NCBI RefSeq assembly: GCF_015291705.1
Contig: NZ_CP030050.1
Coordinates: 9,673,001 to 9,737,000, forward strand
DNA from: Bradyrhizobium arachidis
GTDB lineage: Bacteria > Pseudomonadota > Alphaproteobacteria > Rhizobiales > Xanthobacteraceae
Direction of reading: 5' to 3'
DNA length: 64,000 nt
Below, piece by piece: positions 46,010 through 55,158 of this stretch. The notes beneath the pieces were generated by a model that saw only the letters and a program-made list of their open reading frames with translations, searched no databases and had not been told where the DNA came from. Position 1 is the first letter of the stretch; the number at the start of each line of letters is the position of its first letter. The translations under genes were made by a program, and so were the position numbers.

Positions 46010-47490
46010 CCTCGCATCATGGCGGCGGGTGATGGTGCCTCGTTCGCGCCCTCGCCCGCCCCGATGCTGATCCCTGCCACCGGCAGACCAAGCCGGCGTT
46101 CGTCGCCTTTCGCCGCAAAGCGTGGGCATGTCCATGCCAGTATCGCCATGCCCGATGACGGCCGATTGAGCTGGAGGACGAAGGCGCCGGCAGAGATCGC
46201 CACATCGGCGACGCGCACGCCGTCGAGATAGAAGCGCACTCCGATTCGATCGAGAGGCTCGCGAATCTCCGGCGATGCAATGCGGATGGTGTTGCGCCCC
46301 TGCGGCAGTTCGATCCGCAATGCGGCTTCCGGCTCGCTCCAGCGAAAGCTGCGCTGCCGCCAGACCTCCGGTGCGTGGAAGCCGGCCTGCGCCACCACCT
46401 GATCTCCGAGGCGCGGCAATTTCGCACCGGGCGTCTCGCTGCTGCCGTGAATGCAATCGAGGCGCTGAAAATGGATCAGGGAGGCGATATAGCGCTTCAG
46501 CCAGCGCGCAATGCTGTCGTCAGATCCGATCATCGTGAGCATGGTCAGCACGCACCGCGCATAGGCCGCGGAGATGCGTGCCGAGCCGCGCGCGGAGCGG
46601 CCGCCCGCCAGTGCGATCGGCCCCCAGCGCTGAAGGCTCTCCAGGCTCTCGTGTATCAGGTGAGAAGATCGCATCCGCGCGGCCAGGGTGCTGCGCGCGA
46701 GCGCGACATCGAAATTGTCGCGCCTGCTCCATTCGATGGGAATGTCGAGCAGCTCGCTGCCGGCATCGCTGCGCGCCTCGCCGAGATAGCGGATCTCGCC
46801 TCGCACGAAGTCGAGCGTGAACGTCTTCAGCTCGCCGAGCTCGCCGATATAGTAGTGGTGGAAGCGCGCCTCTTCGAGATAGCCAATCGCATGGCCTCGC
46901 GCATGATAGGCGGCGGCGAGCACCCATTCGGCGAAGTGGCCGAACTCCTCGCGCAGGCCCCCGCATTCCCAGTAGATGTCGCGTCGCGTGACGAAGCACT
47001 GGTCCAGCACCTTACGCCAAGGATGCTGCTTCATGCCGAACTCGATGTCGGCCTGATACATGGCAGCTTCCGCCACGGACAGCCGGTTATGGCAGATCGG
47101 CACCGAACGGCAGGAAAAGCCGGCCCAGTCGGGATGAGCATCGATGGCGCGGAGGCACAGCTCGATCACATCGGGTTCGGGCCGGCAGTGCGATTCCGTG
47201 AAGAACAAATATCTGCCGCGCGCCTTCTCCGCGCCGAATGCGCAGAGCCCGATATCGTGCGCGACGCCGGCCTGCTCGATCCGGGCCGCGTCACCGGCAA
47301 GCGCTACCAGCTCCTCGCGCGCGGTGAAATCCGGCGGCATCACCAGGATGATCTCGTAGAGGGATTTGTCGGCGGTCTGCGAGGTCCAGCCGAGCCAGGA
47401 TTGCTCCCACTGCCCGCGATGGAATTCGAGCGGAATAATGATGGAGAACAGCGGAGATCCGCCGCCGTGAGGTTGGAGCACGTCCTGCAT
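46006..47490 (-). CDS. Glycosyltransferase family 2-like protein with extra C-terminal domain
   Basis: A 494-residue cytoplasmic protein. Residues 10-230 resemble a GT-A glycosyltransferase: FSIIIPLEFHRG start, ARGRYLFFTESHCRPEPDVIEL in place of the usual DxD region, and FVTRRDIYWECGGLREEFGHFAEW, the acceptor-side block. The C-terminal 200 residues are not recognised; the last part (IRIASPEIREPLDRIGVRFYLDGVRV) reads like a beta-sandwich. The sugar donor is unknown. It is convergent with the binding-protein gene and stands at the edge of the sortase region. Confidence 0.7.
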   Translation of the reverse strand: MQDVLQPHGGGSPLFSIIIPLEFHRGQWEQSWLGWTSQTADKSLYEIILVMPPDFTAREELVALAGDAARIEQAGVAHDIGLCAFGAEKARGRYLFFTESHCRPEPDVIELCLRAIDAHPDWAGFSCRSVPICHNRLSVAEAAMYQADIEFGMKQHPWRKVLDQCFVTRRDIYWECGGLREEFGHFAEWVLAAAYHARGHAIGYLEEARFHHYYIGELGELKTFTLDFVRGEIRYLGEARSDAGSELLDIPIEWSRRDNFDVALARSTLAARMRSSHLIHESLESLQRWGPIALAGGRSARGSARISAAYARCVLTMLTMIGSDDSIARWLKRYIASLIHFQRLDCIHGSSETPGAKLPRLGDQVVAQAGFHAPEVWRQRSFRWSEPEAALRIELPQGRNTIRIASPEIREPLDRIGVRFYLDGVRVADVAISAGAFVLQLNRPSSGMAILAWTCPRFAAKGDERRLGLPVAGISIGAGEGANEAPSPAAMMRG

Positions 47491-47539
47491 GCTCCCTTAT
47501 AGACGCAGGCCCAGCCGACGCCGGACTCTTTCTTGCGGA

Positions 47540-48310
47540 TTATACCGACAGAAACACTGCAAACGGTTCTTCCACCGTGCGCCGCAGATGTTTCCGGTAC
47601 AATGCATGGTTGCTGTCGTCAGGTCCGACCCGTCCCAGAGACGGGTTCGGGACGTTCCGGAGCGGCACGTAAGCGACCGGCGCCGCGATCGGCGTCAGCT
47701 GCGAGCCGGGGCCCGCGCGGAGCGTCGAGATGATGCCGTACATCTCGCCGCTCACCGTCGGCCGCGACACCGTGATCACCCGATGCTGGCCGTGCTTGAT
47801 GATGACGAGATAGATGAAGCCGGACTGATGCGGCACCGCGACCTCCCCGGTGTGCTCGTAGGCGGCATCGGTCCGCTCGCCCTCGCGGAAGACCAGCGAC
47901 GAGATCTTCGGCTCCCAGACGATCTCGGTGCGATAGGCGAAGATCGCGTCCTTGGCGCCGAACGAGGGCCGCAGCGTGATGTAGACATCCTCGAGCCAGG
48001 TCACGGCGCGATGCGCATAGGAGCCGAGGCTGTCGGGTGCGACATCGCTTGCCGCCGGGGGCGCCACCACGACGGCGTTTTTTCGCAAGGAGACGCCCAG
48101 CGCTTGCTCCAGCCGCACCGTCGTCGCCAGCGTGAACGGCCGGCGCCCGCCGAGCGCCTTTTCCAGGGTCGAGAGGCTGAGCTTGGCCTGCTCGGCCAGC
48201 GCCTGCCGGGAGATCCGGCGCCTCGCCAGCTCCTCGCGAATGGTCTCTGCGATCTCCCGGCTCTGCTCGTCCGAAAGCTGCCCGTCGTTGAGTTTGTCCT
48301 GCGTCTGCAT
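47540..48310 (-). CDS. XRE-family helix-turn-helix regulator
   Basis: A 256-residue protein with an N-terminal helix-turn-helix (RRRISRQALAEQAKLSLSTLEKALGGRRPFTLATTVRLEQALG, about residues 30-75). The rest (90-256) is an unrecognised sensor or effector domain of beta-rich character (YRTEIVWEPKISSLVFREG, GFIYLVIIKHGQHRVITVSRP). It is divergent from the sortase-substrate gene with 185 bases between starts, so it is the natural candidate regulator of the sortase system. ATG 48310 is chosen; an in-frame extension to 48370 has little support. Confidence 0.8.
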   Translation of the reverse strand: MQTQDKLNDGQLSDEQSREIAETIREELARRRISRQALAEQAKLSLSTLEKALGGRRPFTLATTVRLEQALGVSLRKNAVVVAPPAASDVAPDSLGSYAHRAVTWLEDVYITLRPSFGAKDAIFAYRTEIVWEPKISSLVFREGERTDAAYEHTGEVAVPHQSGFIYLVIIKHGQHRVITVSRPTVSGEMYGIISTLRAGPGSQLTPIAAPVAYVPLRNVPNPSLGRVGPDDSNHALYRKHLRRTVEEPFAVFLSV

Positions 48311-48495
48311 CGTGGCCCTGCTCCAGGACAGCCATTCTAGCAGGGCGGACAAACCAGCACAAAACCGCACATGGCCGCCCCGGCGGCGGCGTGCCGGGCC
48401 GGCCGCGGCGGAACATTGCCGATCATTCTGCTCGCGACATCACGCCCTCCCGGCAGATGCTTTGGGCCAGCGAACATGCTTCGGGAGCAGGCCAA

Positions 48496-50760
48496 ATGGA
48501 CACCTACGACACAGCCGACAGCGACGAGCACCCCATGCTGGGCCGGCTGATCAAGCTCGGATTGTTTCTCCTCGTGCAGGGCATCGCGGTGATGCTGGTC
48601 GCCTTCGTGGCTCTGCTGGTGAGCTTTGAGCCCGGATGGTCGGCGACGACGGAGCAGGCCAGCCTGCTCCAGCCTGGCGACGCCAAATCCGGAACGCTCC
48701 TGCTGAAGGAGGATGGCGCCACTACCGAAGCGATCCGCCTCGGCACCGATGTCGACATCACGGTGTCAGGTCCAACGCTGCGCGCCCGCATCACCCAAAT
48801 CTTCCGCAATCCGACCAAGGACTGGGTCGAGGCGACCTATGTCTATCCGCTCGCGACCGGCGGCGCCGTCGACACGCTGAAGATGGTGGTCGGCGACCGC
48901 GTCATCGTCGGCGACATCAAGGAACGGCAGCAGGCGCGCGTAATCTACGAGCAGGCGCGCCGCGCCGGCCAGAAGGCCGCACTCACCGAGCAGGAACGGC
49001 CGAACATCTTCACCAACTCGGTCGCCAATATCGGTCCCGGCGAAACCGTACTGGTGCAGATCGAATATCAGGAGCCGGTGCACCAGTCCGGCAACGAATA
49101 TTCGCTGCGCCTGCCGCTGGTGGTCGCGCCGCGCTACAATCCGGCGCCGATCGTACAGAGCGTCGACTTTCGCAAGGACGGCTCGGGCTGGGGCGCGACC
49201 AGTTCGGACCCGGTGCCGGACCGCGAGCGGATTACGCCGCCGGTGCTGAATCCTGCGACCAATGCGCCGGTCAACCCGACCAGCATCACGGTACGCCTCA
49301 AGGCCGGCTTTGCGCTCGGCGAAGTCAAAAGCCACCATCACAGCGTCAAGGTCGACAGCCCCGACAACACGACGCGTGTCGTCACGCTCGCTGATGGCGC
49401 TGTGCCGGCCGACCGCGATTTCGAGCTGAGCTGGAAGCCCGCCGCGGAGAAGGCGCTGTCGGTCGGCCTGTTCCGCGAGCGTGTCGGCGATGCCGATTAT
49501 CTGCTCGCCTTCGTCACCCCGCCCAGCGCCGAGCAGGCAACGCAGAAACCGTTGCCGCGCGAAGTGGTGTTCGTGATCGACAATTCCGGTTCGATGGGCG
49601 GCACCTCGATCGTCCAGGCCAAGGCGAGCCTGCTTTATGCGCTCGGCCGCCTCCAGCCCAATGACCGCTTCAACGTGATCCGCTTCGACGACACCATGGA
49701 CGTGCTGTTCTCAAGCTCCGTGCCGGCCGACCCCGCGCATCTCGGCGAAGCACTCGCTTTCGTGAATGGATTGCAGGCGCGCGGCGGCACCGAGATGGTG
49801 TCGGCGATGCGCGCCGCGCTGACCGACAAGCTCAGTGACACCAACATGGTTCGCCAGGTCGTCTTCCTGACTGACGGTGCGATCGGCAACGAGCAGCAAT
49901 TGTTCGAGACCATCACGGCGATGCGCGGCCGCTCGCGCGTGTTCATGGTCGGCATCGGGTCCGCGCCCAACACCTATCTGATGACGCGCGCCGCCGAGCT
50001 CGGCCGCGGCGCCTTCACCCATATCGGCTCGGTGGAGCAGGTTGAGGAGCGCATGCGCGGCCTGTTCGCCAAGCTGGAGAATCCGGCCGTGACCGGCCTC
50101 AGCGCAAAGTTCTCCGAAGCCAAGGCCGACGTCACGCCGGCGATCATTCCCGATGTCTATCGCGACGAACCGCTGGTGCTGGCGGCAAGGCTCGACAAGC
50201 TCGCCGGCTCGCTCGAGATCAAGGGCCGTGTCGGCGACCGTCCGTGGTCGGTGAAGCTGCCGCTGCAAAATGCCGCCGAAGGCAAGGGCCTGTCAAAACT
50301 CTGGGCGAAGCGCAAGATCGGCGATGCCGAAGTCGCGCGCACCCTGCGCGAGATGACGCCCCAAGATTCCGACAAGGCGATCCTGGCGCTCGCGCTCGAC
50401 CACCAGATCGTCACGCGCCTGACTAGCCTCGTCGCCGTCGACAAGACGCCGAGCCGCCCCGAGGGCGAACCGCTCAAGCTCAGCGAGCTGCCGATCAACC
50501 TGCCTGCGGGGTGGGATTTCGAGAAGGTCTTCGGCGAGCGGCCGCATCTGACACCGACGCAACTGCGCGAGCGCCACGCAGACGCGCGCAACCAGCCTTC
50601 GGCAAGGCGGCCCACGCCCGCCGCGCCCGATGCGATCCGCCTGCCCAAGACTGCAACTTCGGCCGAGCTGAAGATGATCGCAGGCTTCATCCTGATCATG
50701 CTCGCCCTGATCCTGTTCGTGTTCAACCGGCGTCGGCCCTTGCTCACCGACGCCGCTTGA
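48496..50760 (+). CDS. VIT and VWA domain protein with LPKTAT sorting signal (sortase substrate)
   Basis: A 754-residue surface-protein candidate of the proteobacterial sortase-target group. N-terminal TM (about 18-43) serves as signal or anchor; a VIT domain (about 60-200, VEATYVYPLATGGAVD) precedes a VWA domain (about 350-520) with MIDAS residues DNSGS (362-366). The C-terminus is a sorting signal: LPKTAT (716-721), a hydrophobic helix (about 726-743) and RRR (745-747). In Gram-negatives such targets are encoded beside a dedicated sortase, as here (50959-51528). The ligand and final location are unknown. A strong terminator follows. Confidence 0.9.
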   Translation: MDTYDTADSDEHPMLGRLIKLGLFLLVQGIAVMLVAFVALLVSFEPGWSATTEQASLLQPGDAKSGTLLLKEDGATTEAIRLGTDVDITVSGPTLRARITQIFRNPTKDWVEATYVYPLATGGAVDTLKMVVGDRVIVGDIKERQQARVIYEQARRAGQKAALTEQERPNIFTNSVANIGPGETVLVQIEYQEPVHQSGNEYSLRLPLVVAPRYNPAPIVQSVDFRKDGSGWGATSSDPVPDRERITPPVLNPATNAPVNPTSITVRLKAGFALGEVKSHHHSVKVDSPDNTTRVVTLADGAVPADRDFELSWKPAAEKALSVGLFRERVGDADYLLAFVTPPSAEQATQKPLPREVVFVIDNSGSMGGTSIVQAKASLLYALGRLQPNDRFNVIRFDDTMDVLFSSSVPADPAHLGEALAFVNGLQARGGTEMVSAMRAALTDKLSDTNMVRQVVFLTDGAIGNEQQLFETITAMRGRSRVFMVGIGSAPNTYLMTRAAELGRGAFTHIGSVEQVEERMRGLFAKLENPAVTGLSAKFSEAKADVTPAIIPDVYRDEPLVLAARLDKLAGSLEIKGRVGDRPWSVKLPLQNAAEGKGLSKLWAKRKIGDAEVARTLREMTPQDSDKAILALALDHQIVTRLTSLVAVDKTPSRPEGEPLKLSELPINLPAGWDFEKVFGERPHLTPTQLRERHADARNQPSARRPTPAAPDAIRLPKTATSAELKMIAGFILIMLALILFVFNRRRPLLTDAA

Positions 50761-50788
50761 GAGAGGAGCCCCCCGAACTCCTCTGTTA

Positions 50789-50837
50789 GCGCGCGCGGTC
50801 GCCCGTCCCGTAACCAACGGCCGCGCGCGCCTTTTTT
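50789..50837 (+). terminator. Rho-independent terminator between sortase substrate and sortase
   Basis: A perfect 10-bp GC stem GCGCGCGCGG (50789-50798) / CCGCGCGCGC (50821-50830), 22-base loop, then C and seven T residues. It lies 29 bases after the substrate gene stop, so most transcripts should end before the sortase gene. Confidence 0.82.
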
Positions 50838-50844
50838 TGGGAAT

Positions 50845-50943
50845 GTCATTCCGGGGCGGCGCAGAGCCGAACCCGGAATCTCGAGATTCTCAGGTGCGCA
50901 ATTGCGCACCATAGTTCGACGCTTCGCATCGCCCCGGAATGAC
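50845..50943. repeat. Family C palindromic element
   Basis: Ends GTCATTCCGGGGCG and CGCCCCGGAATGAC, with centre CCCGGAATCTCGAGATTCTC plus GTGCGCAATTGCGCAC. It lies between the terminator and the sortase gene. Confidence 0.82.
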
Positions 50944-50958
50944 GAACAAGAGATTCGA

Positions 50959-51528
50959 ATGCCCCGCCTCATCTCTCCCCTGGCCCTCGCCATCATCGGC
51001 GCCATCCTATGCGGCGACGGCGCCTACATCCATGCCAAAGCCTGGCTCGCGCAGGTGCTGCTGGAGCGCGCGTTCGACAGGAGCGTTGCGACCGGCGAGG
51101 TGGTCAAGCCATGGTCGTGGGCCGACACCTGGCCGGTCGCGCGGATCGAGGTGAAGCGGCTCGGCGCCAGCACGATCGTGCTGGACGGTGTGAGCGGTCA
51201 GGCGCTCGCGTTCGGACCCGGCCATATCCGCCGAACGGCTGATGCGGGCGAACGCGGTATTGCCGTATATGCCGCCCATCGCGACACACATTTCCGCTTC
51301 TTGCGGAATGTTACTATCGGAGACGTCATCGATGTCACGCGCAGGGACGGCAAGCATTTTCGCTATCGCGCGGATTCCTCCGCCGTGGTTCGCTTCGATG
51401 AGTCTGGCATCGATCCCGCGGCGCAGGATTTCGAGCTGGTGCTCGCGACCTGCTGGCCGTTCGACGCCGTCACCTCCGGTCCCGAGCGCTACGTGTTGCA
51501 CGCCACCTTGATCGGACCTGATGAATAG
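50959..51528 (+). CDS. Class GN (Gram-negative type) sortase
   Basis: A 189-residue membrane-anchored transpeptidase. The N-terminal hydrophobic segment (about 3-22) anchors it, and the sortase beta-barrel holds the triad His107 (AAHRDTHF), Cys165 (LATCWPF) and Arg177 (GPERYV). The DTHFRFLRNVTIGD block is normal for class E/GN-like sortases. It should cut the LPKTAT signal of the VIT/VWA protein between Thr and Ala and join it to an unknown amine. ATG 50959 is chosen; an extension to 50902 would run through the repeat. Confidence 0.92.
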   Translation: MPRLISPLALAIIGAILCGDGAYIHAKAWLAQVLLERAFDRSVATGEVVKPWSWADTWPVARIEVKRLGASTIVLDGVSGQALAFGPGHIRRTADAGERGIAVYAAHRDTHFRFLRNVTIGDVIDVTRRDGKHFRYRADSSAVVRFDESGIDPAAQDFELVLATCWPFDAVTSGPERYVLHATLIGPDE

Positions 51529-51658
51529 CGGTTCGCAGTCGGGGCCTCTCGCAGTGATTCATCGCACCTGTTGGAGCCGCTGAACTGGCGTCATCGCCGG
51601 GAGACCTATAAGAATGGCCGATTGATCTTTTGACGCTGCAATTTCAGGACAAGCGGTA

Positions 51659-52651
51659 ATGGACGACCACCTCAGGCAGCGTTTCGAACAGCGATTCGAG
51701 CAACTCGAAAACCGCGTCGCGCTGCTGGAGAGGAACCAAGATCTCATCGCCGCCGGCCAAAGACGATCCTCGCTGCGGAGCGTGTGGCGGCGTCCGCCGA
51801 TGTGGACCTTCGAGCAATATCCGCCGCGCCTGCTCAACCTCAAGGCTTTCCCGCCGGCGCCCGCAATCCGCGACAATGCACCCCGGATCGCAATGGTCAC
51901 GCCGAGCTACAACCATGCGCAATATCTCGGCGCTACGATCGACAGCATCGTAAGCCAGAACTATCCGAACCTGTATTATCACGTGCAGGACGGTGCTTCG
52001 ATCGACGGCACGCTCGATCTCCTGAAAAGCCGCGGCGCGAGCATCAGCTGGAAGAGCGAGCCGGACGAGGGACAATCGAACGCCATCAATCTCGGCTTCG
52101 CCGGCGTTGACAGCGAGATCATGGCTTACCTGAACAGCGACGACATGCTGCTGCCGGGGACGCTTGCCTATGTCGCCAACTACTTCATGTCGCATCCGCA
52201 TGTCGATATCGTCTACGGCCATCGCGTCTTCGTCGATCGCGAGGGGCTCGAGGTCGGACGTGCCGTACTGCCGCCGCATGACGGCAGGGCGCTGCGATAT
52301 GCCGACTACATTCCGCAGGAGACAATGTTCTGGCGCAGGCGCGTGTGGGACAGGATCGGGCCGATCGACGAGAGTTTCCACTACGCGATGGACTGGGACT
52401 TCATCCTGAGGGCGCAGGCCGCGGGATTCAAGTTCGTGCGCCTGCCGCGATTCATCGCCTGCTTCCGGATCCACGACGCACAGAAGACGGCGTCGACCTA
52501 CGCGGTCGGCGTCAGGGAGATGGGCATCTTGCGGCGCCGGGTGCTCGGCTTCGATCCGACGCAGATGCAGATCCGGCGCGCCATCGCTCCCTATCTCGCC
52601 AAGCAACTCGCCTGTCACTACGCCTACAAGCTGAACCTGCTGCGCTACTGA
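51659..52651 (+). CDS. Glycosyltransferase family 2
   Basis: A 330-residue enzyme. Residues 1-35 form a heptad-like coiled coil (RFEQRFEQLENRVALLERN). The GT-A catalytic domain begins at IAMVTPSYNHAQYLGATIDSI, with EPDEGQSNAINLGF and the metal-binding NSDDMLLPGTL, and ends with the acceptor block MDWDFILRAQAAGFKF. This is typical of glycosyltransferases acting on surface polysaccharides. The donor is unknown. It starts 130 bases after the sortase gene in the same direction. Confidence 0.9.
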   Translation: MDDHLRQRFEQRFEQLENRVALLERNQDLIAAGQRRSSLRSVWRRPPMWTFEQYPPRLLNLKAFPPAPAIRDNAPRIAMVTPSYNHAQYLGATIDSIVSQNYPNLYYHVQDGASIDGTLDLLKSRGASISWKSEPDEGQSNAINLGFAGVDSEIMAYLNSDDMLLPGTLAYVANYFMSHPHVDIVYGHRVFVDREGLEVGRAVLPPHDGRALRYADYIPQETMFWRRRVWDRIGPIDESFHYAMDWDFILRAQAAGFKFVRLPRFIACFRIHDAQKTASTYAVGVREMGILRRRVLGFDPTQMQIRRAIAPYLAKQLACHYAYKLNLLRY

Positions 52652-52818
52652 GCAGGCGAAGATCAGCGACGGCCCTTCGCACTTTCGCCAAAACTCTGGT
52701 GATGCTAGCCTCGATGTGACGTCTCACCATTCCGCCACGCGGGATGAAGATGTCACGATCAGTCCCGCCAGACCTCGGCGCCCGAGCGCGCGCTGCAACA
52801 AGAACAAGAGGTGAGCGC

Positions 52819-55038
52819 ATGGAAGCCCAGGTGCCTGCTGCGTCGACGTCTCCCCGCCCATGGTCTCCGCCACCCGATGCAAGCGATGTCGTCAAAGGCA
52901 TCCACGCCATGCTGCACCCGCACAACATCGTGCTGGTGGGCGCCACCGACAAGCCCGGCAACTATGCCGAGCGCATTTGGAACAATCTGGTCAAGTACGG
53001 CTACGAGGGCGGGCTCTATCCGGTCAACGCCAAGCGCGAGACCATTTGGGGCGTCCCCTGCTACAAGGACTTTGCGAGCCTCCCGGAAAAGCCCGATCAC
53101 GTGCTGGTGCTGGTGCCGGCGCGCTTTGCCGTGCAGGTGATCCGCGATGCGGCTGCGGCCGGCGCGCGCTCGGCCACCATCGTCACCTCGGGCTTCAGTG
53201 AGTTGCAGGATGCGGAGAGCCAAAAGCTCGCCGCCGAATTGCAGGCGGCGGTGCGCGAGACCGGCCTTGCCGTCACCGGCCCGAACTGCCTCGGCAACTT
53301 AAGCGCCGGCGAAAAGCTGTTCACCAATATCGACGACCGCATTGTCACCATGGAGCAGGGCGCGGTGGCGATCGCCGGGCAATCCGGCGCCATCGTCATG
53401 GCGATCCGGCAGGCGCTGGAAGATCGCGGCGTCGGTGTCGGCTACATGGTGACGACAGGCAACGAGGCCGGGCTCGAGACGCCCGATCTGATGCGCTATT
53501 TCGCCGAGGATCCCAGCATCAGGGTGATCGTCGTCTACCTCGAAGGCGTGCGCAACACCAAGGCGTTCCGCGATGCCTGCAAGGCGGCGCGCGCCGCGAG
53601 CAAGCCGGTGATTGCGCTCAAGCTCGGCGCATCCGAGGGCGGCCGCGCGGCGGCAATGGCCCATACCGGCGCGCTCGCCGGCTCGATCGAGACCTTCGAC
53701 GCCATTGCGACGCGCGAGGGCGTGATCCGGGTCGGCGGGCTCGACGAGCTGATCGAGACCACCGAATGCTTCGTCCACTCGGCCGTGCCCAAGGGCGATC
53801 GGCTCGCCGCAGTCACGCTGTCGGGCGGCAAGCGCGGCATGCTGCTTGATGCCTTCTATGCCGAGGGCCTGAACTTTGCGCCGCTGAGCCCGCACGTCGG
53901 TTCCGAACTGGCAAAGATGCTCGGGCCGGGCTCGATCGTCGGTAATCCGCTCGACGCCGGCTTTGCTGCGGTGGTCGATCCCTCCGTCTACATGAAGTCG
54001 ATCAAGCTGATGATCGACGATCCCGACATCGACATCGTCATCATCGATGCCGAGCTGCCGAAGGCGCCGCACGAATTGCGCGAGCGCAATTTGCGTATCG
54101 TCAACGAGATGGCGAGCCGGGCTTCAAAGCCCGTGATCTATATCAGCGCGATGTCGATCGGCTTCACCGAGTTCACCAAAAGCTTGCGCAAATCGCTGCC
54201 GCATCTCGCGGTGATGCAGGGCATGGACCGCGCAGTGACCGCGATCAAGTCGCTGCTCGCCTATGCCAGCTTACGGAAAGAAGTGCCCGACATCGTCTCG
54301 AGCTCCAAGCCTGCCGCACGCGCGATGCTGGAGAAGGCATTGAAAGCGGCGAACGGCGCCGCGCTCGACGAGGTCGCCTCGAAGAAGCTGCTGAAGGCCT
54401 ACGGCATCCCGATCTCCAAGGAAGCCATCGCGCAGACCGCGGCGGAGGCTGCGAAGATCGCCAAGCAAATCGGCTTCCCGGTCGTCGCAAAGGTCGTCAG
54501 CGCCGAGATCCTGCACAAATCCGACATCGGCGGCGTGGTGTTGAACCTCAACAGTGCGGCCGAGGTGAAGAAGGCCTTCGCCGACATCTCCGCGCGGGTG
54601 GCGAAGCTGAAGGGCAAGCCGAAGCTCGACGGCATTTTGATCGCGCAGCAGGTCAAGGCCGACCTGGAGCTCGTCGTCGGCGCCTCGCTCGATGCCGAGA
54701 TGGGGCCTGTGGTGCTGTTCGGCACCGGCGGCATCGATATCGAGCTGATGAAGGATGTCGCGCTCGCCGGTGCGCCGCTGGACGAGGCCGAGGCGCGGCT
54801 GCTGATCGGCCGCACCAAGGCCGGCATCAAGATGCGCGGCTATCGCGGCAAGCCGGCCCTGCACGAGACCTCCGCGGTGAAGGCGCTGGTCGGCCTGTCC
54901 AATTTGATCGCGGATGCCGGCGACCGGATCGCCTCAATCGACATCAACCCGTTCCTGATCAATGCGAAGACGGGTGTGGCCGTCGATGCCCTGATCGTGC
55001 TGAACAATGCCGCGGCAAAACGAGCGGCCGGGCATTGA
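52819..55038 (+). CDS. Acyl-CoA synthetase, ADP-forming type (acetate--CoA ligase family)
   Basis: A 739-residue fusion of alpha and beta parts of NDP-forming acyl-CoA synthetases. Order: CoA-binding Rossmann domain (about 30-150, NIVLVGATDKPGNYAER), succinyl-CoA-ligase-like domains with the phosphohistidine candidate His282 in AHTGALAGS, then an ATP-grasp domain (about 510-735, HKSDIGGVVLNLNSAAEV). It interconverts acyl-CoA and acid with ATP or ADP. The acid is unknown; bacterial homologues often sit near aromatic or short-chain acid genes. ATG 52819 follows AAGAGGTGAG; an upstream ATG at 52744 has weaker support. Confidence 0.88.
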   Translation: MEAQVPAASTSPRPWSPPPDASDVVKGIHAMLHPHNIVLVGATDKPGNYAERIWNNLVKYGYEGGLYPVNAKRETIWGVPCYKDFASLPEKPDHVLVLVPARFAVQVIRDAAAAGARSATIVTSGFSELQDAESQKLAAELQAAVRETGLAVTGPNCLGNLSAGEKLFTNIDDRIVTMEQGAVAIAGQSGAIVMAIRQALEDRGVGVGYMVTTGNEAGLETPDLMRYFAEDPSIRVIVVYLEGVRNTKAFRDACKAARAASKPVIALKLGASEGGRAAAMAHTGALAGSIETFDAIATREGVIRVGGLDELIETTECFVHSAVPKGDRLAAVTLSGGKRGMLLDAFYAEGLNFAPLSPHVGSELAKMLGPGSIVGNPLDAGFAAVVDPSVYMKSIKLMIDDPDIDIVIIDAELPKAPHELRERNLRIVNEMASRASKPVIYISAMSIGFTEFTKSLRKSLPHLAVMQGMDRAVTAIKSLLAYASLRKEVPDIVSSSKPAARAMLEKALKAANGAALDEVASKKLLKAYGIPISKEAIAQTAAEAAKIAKQIGFPVVAKVVSAEILHKSDIGGVVLNLNSAAEVKKAFADISARVAKLKGKPKLDGILIAQQVKADLELVVGASLDAEMGPVVLFGTGGIDIELMKDVALAGAPLDEAEARLLIGRTKAGIKMRGYRGKPALHETSAVKALVGLSNLIADAGDRIASIDINPFLINAKTGVAVDALIVLNNAAAKRAAGH

Positions 55039-55158
55039 GGTCGCGACGGCGGGTTACGCTTGCGCCTTCGCTCTGCGAGCTTCGGCGGGCGTTAACCCGT
55101 CCTGCGTATCATTGCGGGCGCCTTCCAACTTCCCCGCTTTGGCCGTAAAATCTCCCGC

